From the NCBI RefSeq assembly GCF_902806685.2, contig NC_048536.1:7130001-7194000 (forward strand): a stretch of 64,000 nt of DNA, read 5' to 3'. This document shows, piece after piece, positions 23,036-33,422 of this stretch (positions are counted from its first letter, which is position 1; each line of letters begins with the position of its first letter). A program made the position numbers and the translations under genes. The notes below the pieces were generated by a model. That model had not been told where the DNA came from, made no database searches, and was given only the letters and a program-made list of their open reading frames with translations. Source of the stretch: Maniola hyperantus (lineage: Eukaryota; Arthropoda; Insecta; Lepidoptera; Nymphalidae).

Positions 23036-24708
23036 TCAAGAGAAGGCAAGGCAATTTTCTCGCATAAATGACTCGGAAAATCTTAGAAGAGCTTGACATC
23101 ATTTTGAATCAAATGTCTGCAACTCTTCGTTTCATCAAATTATTGCATCAACCTTAAATATCACTTTAAACACGTGGCAAAATTTGTAGATTGATAGAGC
23201 ATAATTCTAGCAATCGGTACAACATGTGCCAGATGCGTTACACTTAGTCTCGGCTGACTGAATATAGTTTTTGTCAGTTAAACCCATATGTATTTAGTAG
23301 AATATATTTTGGCCCTTAGCCATAGCAGGTGTATTCAATATACCTACGTCCTGTTTTATCAGTTCCGGAGTCGAGTATAAAATATTTGTAAGTAAATAAA
23401 AAGTTCGTAAGTAAATCATTAAATATTCACTACAATAACAAAAACAGGAAAAAGTTGTAATCAACCCTTAAAAGTATATTTGACTTATCTTACGGAAAAA
23501 TAAAGCAGGAAACAATCGTTTGTAAGACAAAATTAACTGTATTGTCATTTTTATGGCGTTTAATGGCATTAAAAAAATAGTATACCTTTCTAAATCGAGA
23601 AGCCGATAGGCCACTGCATCACAATAATATAAGGCTAATCTAAAATCACTAATGTACGGAATATATTGACATTTCGAACAATTTTATTGAGAGAGTATAA
23701 AAGTATAAATTTACATTTTATTTCCATAAGTTTAGCTTGATACATACATAAATATAGATCAATATTTTGCATTATACTTACGTTATTTTATAACGATCAA
23801 CAATCAACATTTTTTGTATACATATTTATAATAATTAACTATATTAAACTAAAACAAGAGCTACTTCACATTATGTTTATTATAAGTAATAATATTAATA
23901 TTAATATTAATGCGTTGCAAATGCAACTCGCGCGCCACTTTGTTCATTGATGGTACTGTCAGAAACTTTCCTGCAAATTCAAACAACTTCAAAAAGTTTC
24001 GTCGCAATGAGACGAATGGTATAGAAACGCATATATCAAAATCCTTTTCTTATATATACGCATATATCAAAATTAATTTCGGTGTTCCTCCGACAAGTAT
24101 CACGGCACGGCACTCGAATTTTTATCTTACACTAACTATTGAATTTTAATACTAATAGAAATAATTAATAAATGTAGCTAGTGGTACTGTAGAATCGCTT
24201 ACCACCCGGTTATAGATCCGACCTTTCTCAGATCGACATCTTTCGTCTGAATCATTCGTATCCATTCAATCGTTTCGCGAAAGTGCATTTTCAGCCCGAG
24301 GCAGCTCGTGCGCGACGCTTTACATGACAATTCTGGTGTCCCTCCGGCGAGTATCACGACACGGCACTCGACTGCTCTTGGCGTGTCACTCCTTTCCCAG
24401 TACGTAGTTACGCACTTAAAACACTTTTTTCGTACATGCTTAGTAGTACGTAGTAGTAATACTTTGTCTACCTACGTTGCTTCTTTCAGTTTGTAGAATA
24501 TATACTATTGCTGGATCTTATCACTGCCAATGTAGCTATAGCTTCTTGCCTCATTTCTGTTTTTTCATAAGATCTAAGTGGGTCTAAAATAAAACAGAAT
24601 ATTTAGCTTAAACTGCTCTGTAGTAGCTGTTGTAACTTGTAGACTCTTCGAAGATACGGAACTCTCGGTGTTTTTTGTAATAACTATATATTCTGTTTCC
24701 ATTGCTAG
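23036..24708. other. AT-rich intronic DNA with small duplications
   Basis: A short AATATT tandem run lies at about 23889-23911. A 16-bp unit ACGCATATATCAAAAT occurs twice at about 24029 and 24059. A 37-bp unit, GGTGT.CCTCCG...ACTCGA, occurs at 24081-24117 and 24335-24371 with four differences. No gene. Confidence 0.5.
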
Positions 24709-24716
24709 GTAAGTAT
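24690..24716 (+). promoter_or_regulatory. Candidate recursive-splicing ratchet point 1
   Basis: A pyrimidine-rich tract ends in CCATTGCTAG at 24708 and is followed at once by the near-perfect donor GTAAGTAT (24709-24716). A branch-like TAACTA lies about 25-30 nt upstream of the AG. A zero-length exon of this form on the sense strand of a giant intron is the signature of Drosophila recursive splice sites. Confidence 0.45.
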
Positions 24717-25202
24717 TTACCTGAAGCGATGGACTTTCAAGTCTTAAGTAATTTAAATAGATATCATCAGTCTTCTGTAGATACGCAAATTTTATGCTTA
24801 ACTATCTTCAAATAGGAGATCTTAACGATACCTCATTACCATTCGTATTCCGTTTCGTAGTTTTAAAGTTGCGGAAAAACAATTTCTGTTGCTCGATTTT
24901 ATAATATTAACTAGCTTTCTCAGCTTTCCGCTTTTATATAAGCAGGCAGGTAATTCCACTTTATTCGTAGTTTTTGAATACTAAAATAATTAGGTATGCT
25001 ACGGATCCGTACGTACGAATGAGAAAACAGAACATTTATAGAATCACTCATAGGTCTGTGTATGTATGTCTGTCTGTCTGTCATGGTCGTTCATAATGTA
25101 TATATTAATTTGCTCCGAATCTAGGTACTGGTACGATTAAGTTGAAATTTGGAATAACGTAATGTGAATTTCTGTGCCACAACACGTACCTACCTATGGT
25201 AC

Positions 25203-25577
25203 GCGACCTTTAAAAACCAGCCAAGTACGAGTCGAAAAACTATTATGCCTAAAAATGAATAAAAATCTGTTTTACAATGTACAAGTAAAAACCTATCATA
25301 TGATACCCCACTTCGTATAGTAATCTTACTTTGAAAGTTGAAAATAGCAATATTTGTTCATGACCACAATTTAATTTTTTTTTTGTGTGATGTAAACACA
25401 AATTAAGGGTTTTCAGATTTTTCCCGAATGTCTGCTATAAGAGCTACCTACCTGCCAAATTTTATGATTCTAGGTCAACGGGAAGTACCCTGTAGGTTTC
25501 TTGACAGACCGACAGACAGACAACAAAGTAATCCTATAAGGGTTCCGTTTTTCCTTTTGAGGTACGGAACCCTAAAA
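25203..25577 (+). repeat. Dispersed repeat D ending GGTACGGAACCCTAAAAA, copy 1
   Basis: It starts 'aaaaaccagccaagtacgag' and lacks part of the left end. It shares 'atgataccccacttcgtata', 'aattttatgattctaggtca', 'acgggaagtaccctgta', CAGACAGACA and 'aagggttccgtttttccttt' with 26845-27306. The ends GGGTTCCGTA.../...TACGGAACCC (seen in other copies) are inverted. Widespread in Lepidoptera; class uncertain. Confidence 0.7.
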
Positions 25578-26844
25578 ATTAATTAATTTATGGGACAGAC
25601 GTTATTAATTGCGTTTAAAATAAGTAAAGTGAAAGTATGAAGTGTATGATTTGAACGAAACAAAAATTATATTAAAGTACATCTTAGTGAAAGTTCGACC
25701 AGAATTTACCGAGATATTTTGTTACGTGCATTACGAGCAGAGAGGTACCTACTACCTACATAATCTAGTAATTATCATAATCAGCTAGGCATCTTTGCTC
25801 TAGTTTGGCTACTCTCGTGCTACCGAATGTACAAGGCACGAGATGGCCTTCCAAGTTTTATAAGTACATCGCTTCAGGTATCTACCGGACCAAAATCTAG
25901 TTAGTTATTACTACTTATTACCAATCCTTAAAATTGTTGAAAGCTCCGAACTGTCCTAACTGATCACTACATATTGTGCAGGATGTCGCAGGTTCGATTA
26001 CCACTCACGAAATAGCTAGATCTTTTTTTTTAATTTGTTTTTTAATTTGGAAAATGTAGCTCGATGTATGTAGTTATTTTTACCTGTTCATTTATAGGGC
26101 CATCAAGATGATTTTGTTGTTGAGGCGGTCGGATAATTTATCCAAATAAAAGTATGTTTGTAAATTATACGTATCCTTTAGGTACGGAAGTCGGAACGTG
26201 CGCTGGGTGCGCGAGTCTGGCTCGCACTTGGACTTTTTTTTTTATTGAAACAAATCTAGGTAACTACTATGTACTCTATCGATCTCCATTCTTATTCCAA
26301 AGGGTCAACAACAGAAGTTTTTTCGAAAATAAGTCGATTGGGGAGGTGCGGGGTGTTCTTTCGATTTGCATAATTGAATATCTATATTCACTAGTCGCGT
26401 CACGAGCTCCTCTACCCGACTTAGCATCCTTAATTGCCCTACGTATTATTTGCCAATTAAAGTAAATTCTCATCGTGGACGTGACACGAAACCTGTATAA
26501 TTTGTTCTAAGAGATTTTCACCCTGGCAAGTCCTTTTTGTATGCAAATAAACAGATAACCGTGCTGGCGAATGTGTGTTGTTATTGTGTCAAAATTTTAA
26601 ACTCTTAATAAAAACCTTGACTGACGCTGAAGTAAATATTTAAATTTTTGCAATACTTTTTTATGAACGGTAATATTATAGCTTTTTTATTACCCATCTA
26701 GTCACTTTAAAAGTTAGTTTGTTATGTTTGAGTATAATGTCATCGTGTCTTTATGAACTTAATGCATATTTTAAGAGGCAACCTGTCTTATATGTATATA
26801 AAAAAACCGACGAATTAAGAACCTCCTCCTTTTTTGAAGTCGGT
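25578..26844. other. Intronic DNA, mostly unique; piece of repeat D at 26176-26245
   Basis: 'ttaggtacggaagtcggaac' plus 'gtgcgcgagtctggctcgca' and 'cttggac' is an isolated and partly rearranged end of repeat D. A short hairpin-like piece 'accgacgaattaagaacctc'...'gaagtcggtt' lies at about 26807-26847. No gene. Confidence 0.45.
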
Positions 26845-27306
26845 TAAAAACCGGCTTAGTTAGTGCGAGTTTCGAGCGCACCGAGGATTCTGTACTTACT
26901 ACAGTCGTATTTTTTCAACATTTTGCACGATAAATCAAAACTATTTTGCATAAATATAAATCAATATCTGTTTTAGAATGTACAGGTAAAGCCGATTCAT
27001 ATGATACCCCACTTCGTATAGTAATCTTACATTGAAAGTTGAGAATATTACTTAGTTACATACCTACCTATTTGTTCATGAACACATTAAAATTTTTTGT
27101 GTGATGTAACCATGATGTAGTTTTAGGATTTGTTCCTTTACTTGTGCTATAAGACCTACCTACCTATCAAATTTTATGATTCTAGGTCAACGGGAAGTAC
27201 CCTATAATTTTTCTTGACAGACACGACGGACAGATAGACATACAGACAGACAGACAACGAAGTGATCCCATAAGGGTTCGTTTTTCCTTTTCGAATTACG
27301 GAACCA
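26845..27306 (+). repeat. Dispersed repeat D, copy 2 (near full length)
   Basis: It begins 'ttaaaaaccggcttagttag' with GTGCGAG...GCGCACCGAGG, then 'cattttgcacgataaatcaa', and is colinear with copy 1 to the terminal 'aattacggaaccatgaaaa'. The tetranucleotide CAGA run near 27240 is part of it. Confidence 0.75.
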
Positions 27307-29112
27307 TGAAAATGAATGTGTCTTTGTTTGTTTGTCCCTTATGCTTGCCTATACCATGCGATAAAACTTTGTACATTTGTTGTTGGGACTTGGAAGGTCT
27401 TTTATACAAAAAGGCTTACAACGGATGCCGGGCATCAGCTTGCTTTAAGAATTATTATAACAATATATTCAAAGATTTACCTATTTGGCTATCCTGAGCA
27501 AGGATGTTTACTCAGTTCTTCGACAATAATTATGATATGAATAATTATATCTTCAACATAACAACATGATTAGTCCTTCAACTACTCATTAAATCTATAT
27601 AATTATTAGATGCTTATTGTACAATTTAGTACCTAATGAGCATGAACAGGAAAACCGCTGTCAGCAACCGAGTAACATTATTAAAAACAATTTTATCGTG
27701 CAATTTACCACATACGCATTAATTCAAGGCCATTCGAACAACGCAAATCAGGAACAAGTCCAGAAATCGGTCCGGGAATGGCTCGCTCGCTCCCAAGTGC
27801 TCAACTGGAATGCGTGCAAAATAAACGAGTCTAACAGGTTTCCTTGCGTACCGGGTGCTTTGTCCACTCCGAGGCAGACGAAGCATCCCTCTGTCCCTTT
27901 CGCACTTGCATCTTATAATCGGACTGTATAGGCTCCGATTGCAACCCGATCGTTTTCTATACAAGGCACAAGCAAATTCCATATTGACACTAGATATAAG
28001 GTTTTGGGCACACACAAAGCGCGACGTAAACAGCACGGGCATACAGGACGTTATATTTTAGCGCAACTGTGAAATTACGCGACTGCATCAGTGTCTAGGC
28101 ATGCTTGGTAGTACTAGGAACCGCATCAGACACGTTGCTTCGCACGCTGTGTAGGAAGGTTTCAAATTTACAATCTAACATTGTGGGTATGAGGAATTCA
28201 TTACTATAGTCCTAAAGCCGCTTATAAGAGGTCAAGACTATACCACATCGCGTCCAAAGCATAATCTGCTATGAAGATCCGTCGAGTCTACATCTATTGC
28301 AACATCACAACTTCGCCATCCTTGCGGGAACACCACAAGAACCTTACGTTATTCGACAAAGCTATTCTGCTGAGAAGATACCGATACCGGCAAGAAAGCA
28401 GCAGTTATTCTAAAACAAACTCGAGGTAGCTTGTGTGGATTTGTGTACCCAGACTCGACGTAGACTCGTAAAGCCTACACTCTATTACCATAGCACAACC
28501 TCGCTATCCTTGCGAGAGCACCTCAAGAACTCTCTGTTCTTCAATTCAAGCTATTTAAGTTATTGATCAAGCGTTTGTTAGCAACGGTGTGCAGTCAGCT
28601 GCATTATCGGGTTTTAGTTTCAGATTTGATGTTGAAACTATGCTATTAGCTTACGTAAGCTAAATAATCTGTACACATAAAATGTTACGCTCCATATATT
28701 TTTATTCAGAACATTTGCGCGCTACACAATCACTATCTGTCTATAACAAGTAACTTATTAACTAGAGTATACTACAGTCATGTCGTATAGCTTATTGTTT
28801 TGGTGGATGTAGGTAATATAATGTATTATAATTTCTTGTTTTTCCCTAGGAAAATAAAAAAGTATTGTGTTTTTCTTTATGAGGCTGAAGTTGTTTTTCG
28901 ACGATATTCGTGAAATGAAATTCCTTACTTTTCGTACACAATATCCGCTTATCTTATACAGCCTTATTTAGGGGCTTTTGTATTTTTACAATTATTTATG
29001 TTAGGTTTAGGTTGGTGTAAGTATATTTTTCAAATGAAATTGATTCCATTCAGTTTTCTTCATGACGCCACCGCGGGTGATTTCCGAATTCCGTCAAGTA
29101 CCTATCTATCTA
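27307..29112. other. Intronic DNA with a diverged duplication and an 18-bp palindrome
   Basis: Blocks 28281-28342 and 28467-28530 share 'cctacactctatta.ca' type starts, CGC.ATCCTTGCG and CAC.CAAGAAC, a decayed direct duplication. TTAGCTTACGTAAGCTAA at 28646-28663 is a perfect 18-bp palindrome. No gene recognised. Confidence 0.5.
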
Positions 29113-29115
29113 TTA

Positions 29116-29624
29116 GGCCTCGTTTACGGAGACGCGGGGCGTCGCGCGTCACGTGTGGCGTGGCGTCTTGCGAAGCGTCGTACGTTTTTTTTGTTTATGG
29201 TGAGGCGGCGCCTGAAGCGGCACTTAGCATCGCACGCGTAATCACAAACATATTATGGCAATATACGATGTTGTTCATAGAGATGCGAGGCGGGAAGAGT
29301 GGCGGTGTCCGCCGCTGCGCCCGCGGCGGTGCACGCGGCGGGCGCGTCTGCGTTATGCGATTTCCAAACAAAGACTGTCAGAAGATTCTGCTTCGGGCAT
29401 CGCTTCATCGAGAATTGCCGCCGCGTGCGCCGCCACGATGAACGCCGCGTGGGACGCGTCGATGCCATCCGCAAGCTCGACCGCAAAAAACGCTCCATCT
29501 CAAACAAACGCGTATAAAATTGCTTCTCTGTAAAGGCACTCATACAACGCCATATGTTTAAATTCAGTGCGGGCCGCGCCGCTCATCGCAACGCGCGACG
29601 CCCCGCGTCTCCGTAAACGAGGCC
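29116..29624. mobile_element. PIF/Harbinger-like non-autonomous TIR element, 509 bp, TTA target duplication
   Basis: The terminal 33 bp at 29116-29148 (GGCCTCGTTTACGGAGACGC...) and 29592-29624 are perfect inverted repeats. They are flanked by TTA on both sides (29113-29115 and 29625-29627), the 3-bp duplication typical of PIF/Harbinger elements. The GC-rich interior has no transposase; several overlapping arginine- and alanine-rich open frames across 28998-29761 are composition artefacts of this insert. Perfect termini suggest a fairly recent insertion mobilised in trans. The superfamily call rests on TSD and terminus form only. Confidence 0.88.
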
Positions 29625-29627
29625 TTA

Positions 29628-30448
29628 GGTTAAAAGAAATATTGGCAAAGTTTCGCATTTTTCTCAGACAATCGCGTCGCCATATCGTCAATGGAAGATC
29701 TTTTCAATGGTTCAGAAGAAAGGGAATGGGATCAAACGTAAAACTTGGACGGGAAATGTAAAAGAAATGTACAGCCAATTGTTAATTCTACAAGTATCTG
29801 TCGGTTTTGGGTAAACCAAATTTTTTTCAACAGCTTTATAACTTCATTTTCGTATAAAATACTCAATTCTTAACAAATCTTACGATGTATTTTCGTTCGT
29901 ACATTATATCAAATAACCACCAATCCTTACAGAACTTCACATAATATTACGTTGCTATGACAAAACAATATCATACTGGTTTCGAACTTCCCAAGTGGTG
30001 ATGCAACAGGGGTACCTACCTGCACACCTATACAATGCGAGGATTGATCCTCTGAGAGCTGCCTGTTGTAAATTAGAATTGTGGGTACTAGATAAGTATA
30101 GACTTTGTCAATTGACCTTCGAGTTTAAAGTTCTTTATCTTGATATTACTAGTGGATGGAGGAATAGATATTGTGGGTAAAATCAACTCTTTTACTTATT
30201 AGTTTATACTTCGTAAGGATACATATAATTACTCTATTATGTAGTGTAACAACGGTAAGGTTTATAGGTACACTAGACAAAACCAGTAGGCAGTATATTA
30301 TGTAATGTTGAACGGCAATAGATCACCGTCTAATTCGAGTTTCCGACATAGTTATGGCTAAGCATAAATGATAGCTAAATAATGTTTGCGCTTCATGGTG
30401 GCAAACATTTCTATAATATAAAATAACAATTATTAAACTAATATCCAA
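29628..30448. other. Intronic unique DNA, nothing recognised
   Basis: AT-rich sequence with no supported feature. Confidence 0.55.
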
Positions 30449-30747
30449 CAATTTGGCACAATGGTGAGCTCTGTGGTCTTATAAGGTCCAGGACTGTCTT
30501 TGGCCTCTGGTCTGATCTGGTACAAAGCTTCAGCCGTGGCTAGTTACCACCCTTCCATCAAAGCCATGTCACCAAGCAATTTAGCATTCCGGTACGAACG
30601 CCGCGCAAAAACCAATCAGAGGTCACAGGTATGATGAAACTGCCATAACCCTTCCAAGATAGCACGTTTCCCTCTTAGACTGCATCATCACTTACGACCA
30701 GGTGAGATCGCAGTCATGGGCTTATTTTAAATCGGAATAAAAAAAAA
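30449..30747 (+). mobile_element. tRNA-derived SINE, family A, second copy
   Basis: It is colinear with 1793-2134 in the body: 'cagccgtggctagttaccac', 'aatttagcattccggta', 'cttagactgcatcatcactt' and 'accaggtgagatcgcagtca', ending in an A-rich tail. The tRNA-like head is decayed (box A TGGCACAATGGTGAGC still visible; box B lost), so it is an old copy. Confidence 0.78.
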
Positions 30748-33393
30748 TGTTGCTCTTTGTCTATAACAGCTACTATAGTACCCCCCCACTCCGATTGTCG
30801 ACCTGTCGCGTACTGTTCGCGCAATTTTAATGTAATTCAGTATCTTCGTCATCTTTTCGACTGTAGACGTTAACAACTGGACAAAGGTCACCAAATCCAC
30901 ACACGGTCTCATGCCGCTTGTGCCTATCCAGTGGATCCCCGCTACAGATGTTAAAAATTATGAATGTTTTCTAGTATTATTTGTGCTGGTAAAAGGAAAG
31001 GCAGTGGACAACGTGTAATGCTGCAGGCTGATATTCCGCTACGCCCATATATCTTGTGACGGACCATGATCTATTGCCGCCGATCTAAGCCGGTACACGC
31101 CTTCCACACATTTATGGCCGAATGGCCGAACGTACAATATTTCTAGTCATAACGTTTTTAACTATAATTATTAAGTACTTATAATAGTCCAATTTCTTAT
31201 TAGTTATAATCCGAATAAAAAAACATGTTCACGCTCGTTACTTGTTATTATTATAATAATATGGATTTTGTATCTGAAAAAGAGTTAAACGTTAAGACAT
31301 CAACATGTTTATAGTATAGACCGCGTCGTATAGACTAAAAAAAGAGGAAGCTCAGTCATTAACGCGTAGTTTGCTCGTTAGCCATGCAATTCTCCCGCGA
31401 CGCATAAGGTGTGATCAGGTGCGAGCGATTCACGGCATAACGTGAAAATTGCTCGCGTACGCGTAAGTATTCATAAACTTGCTCCTTGTAGTAAACACGT
31501 GATTGCGACTCAACTCATTATCACCATTAAACACAAATGTTACGTAATTAATACTTCTCTAAGGGGTCTTTTAGACGTTAGCAGTACTATTATAATATAT
31601 TCTGTGACGTTAGATTGCTATTACTTATTACGCGCTTGTCAAACAAACACGTAGTTTGTTTGACAAGCGCGTAGTTTATTGGTCAAACGCGTCAAACTGC
31701 ACGACCGCAGACTATCAAATAATTTGACAACACGTAATATTTGACAAACATGTTTTACCGTTTACAGGGTACTGTACGTACTTGTCGAACTGCCACAGTT
31801 TGTAAGTGTGCTATCTCGTCCCTTGTGGCGTTTCAAAATGTAATAAGATATCAAAGTCTTTTGTGGTTTAGTGAATGACGGATGACTTATGTTCGCATGA
31901 TGAAATTATCTAAATAATTGTCTGCTCCATCAGTTACTCATCACTCAATAACGGAATTGACGGATGTAGAAGCTATTGTCTACAGACTCCCTTACTAGAA
32001 GTTATGTCAAAATCCTAAGAGCACTGATTAGATGGATTAGATTTAGAATGCGATTAAAAAACGAAATTCACAGAAAGTAATTTTGTAACTCCGTAAAGGA
32101 GTATGAGCATGGACAGTACTCTAACAAGGAGAATTGTACCTTATTTTTTATTTTTTTATTAAAGTTAAAATAAAAACATGATTTCATGTTTCAAAGTTTC
32201 ATGAATATTTGTTTTAGGATTAAAAAATCTGAAACTGACTCTTATATTAAGCCTATAAATACCCTTTTTACTTTCTAGCTGAATCTATCCTCCTAATATT
32301 GACATTTTTAATGGTTAATATTTTTTGAAACCATTTTCGTTAATTTTTTCTACAAATATTCTGATGATGTCATTGAACAGATAGAATTTGATTTAATGGT
32401 GATACAAAAATCTTGAAGAAATCTTGAATCATTTGTTCATACTTGAATTGGCATTGTCTATTAAAGTAAATTAATGTGTAGTACCCTCGATATTGCATGT
32501 GGCAGCAATCAGCTACAATATAATATTAAATTTAGAAGAACAACCTAAATGCAGCAGAGGATAAGGAAAACCCATTAAATCTCTAGGACGCAATATGAGA
32601 ACCGAATAAATTTTGTAATGCAGCTCCAGATTGGAGGAGTTAACTTGTTGCTAATTTGAATTTTAAACGAGAATTTTATAGACAGCCCACGCGGTCACCG
32701 CTGCATCACAATATTAAAGTAGGAACTCGGGGGTCGCTTACCTAATATCGATCATTTGTCTTTATTGGCGCTCTCGGATAGAACATAAAACGAATCACTG
32801 TTCTTATCCGTTTCCTTTTAGCAGTTTCGTCGGATGTTATGATGAGAACACTAAAACATTTTCTTACTTCGTGATCAAGTGCTCAATGGCGATTTCCTTT
32901 AATAAAACGCGATGAGCTCTCGACGTCGAGTATAAAGAACATGAAATAAGTTATTAAGCCCGCTAACTAGGCTCGGTTTTTTAACCGGTGGTCCTATTCA
33001 CGAGTACAAAGCGAAGGTGGTGCGATTATTACTGCCGCGGCGTGTGACGGTGTGGTGCCGGTGCGGAGTGCAGGAGAGTTTGTCGGCAGGCTCGTTAGTC
33101 GGCACGAGGTGGCGCCGCTACAGTACTCGTGTTCGAGTGCGCTACTCCAACTCTTTAACTGCCTACATGAAGGACACTCGACGGTGCACTCTCCTATTAT
33201 AAACTGCTCTTTTAATGGTTTGCGCCGATTTTAATTATTTTCCCGATTTTATTTCAAGTTTGTTTTTAACAGCAAGGTACACACTCCGCTCTCGACGCAG
33301 TGAACGTTTAATTTTAACTTTTATATCTCGCTATGGACACTCCGAGCAAACGTTGCTTGTTAACGTAATTTTAGCACTTGAATCTCTAACCTT
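30748..33393. other. Intronic DNA with one strong hairpin and a GC-rich island
   Basis: The hairpin at 31629-31673 is listed separately. About 33010-33140 is a GC-rich, low-repeat island without a credible coding frame; the small frames starting 33017 and 33052 overlap in different frames and look like chance. Confidence 0.45.
31629..31673. repeat. Perfect 20-bp inverted repeat with 5-nt loop
   Basis: TACGCGCTTGTCAAACAAAC (31629-31648) pairs without mismatch with its reverse complement at 31654-31673, loop ACGTA. The arm motif 'gtttgacaagcgcgtagttt' has relatives just downstream ('ggtcaaacgcgtcaaactg'). It may be the end of a small fold-back element or a cruciform-forming site; the loop is too short for a usual miRNA precursor. 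Confidence 0.85.
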
Positions 33394-33422
33394 CCGCTCT
33401 GTTTTCTCTTTAAGGTAATGAG
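33386..33422 (+). promoter_or_regulatory. Candidate recursive-splicing ratchet point 2
   Basis: CTAAC (33386-33390) is followed by an almost pure pyrimidine tract ending GTTTTCTCTTTAAG at 33414 and then directly GTAATG. The acceptor is of the AAG rather than CAG type and the donor lacks G at +5, so it is weaker at the junction but has the best pyrimidine tract of the set. Confidence 0.35.

Noticed and set aside
24715..24731. Ratchet-like site on the - strand (CGCTTCAG|GTAAAT as reverse complement)
   Set aside because: It is on the wrong strand for muscleblind, with a weaker pyrimidine tract and donor. It is a useful reminder that such junctions also arise by chance.
28998..29761. Overlapping frames of 60-147 codons on both strands
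   Set aside because: They are generated by the GC-rich Harbinger-like MITE at 29116-29624 and lack any domain.
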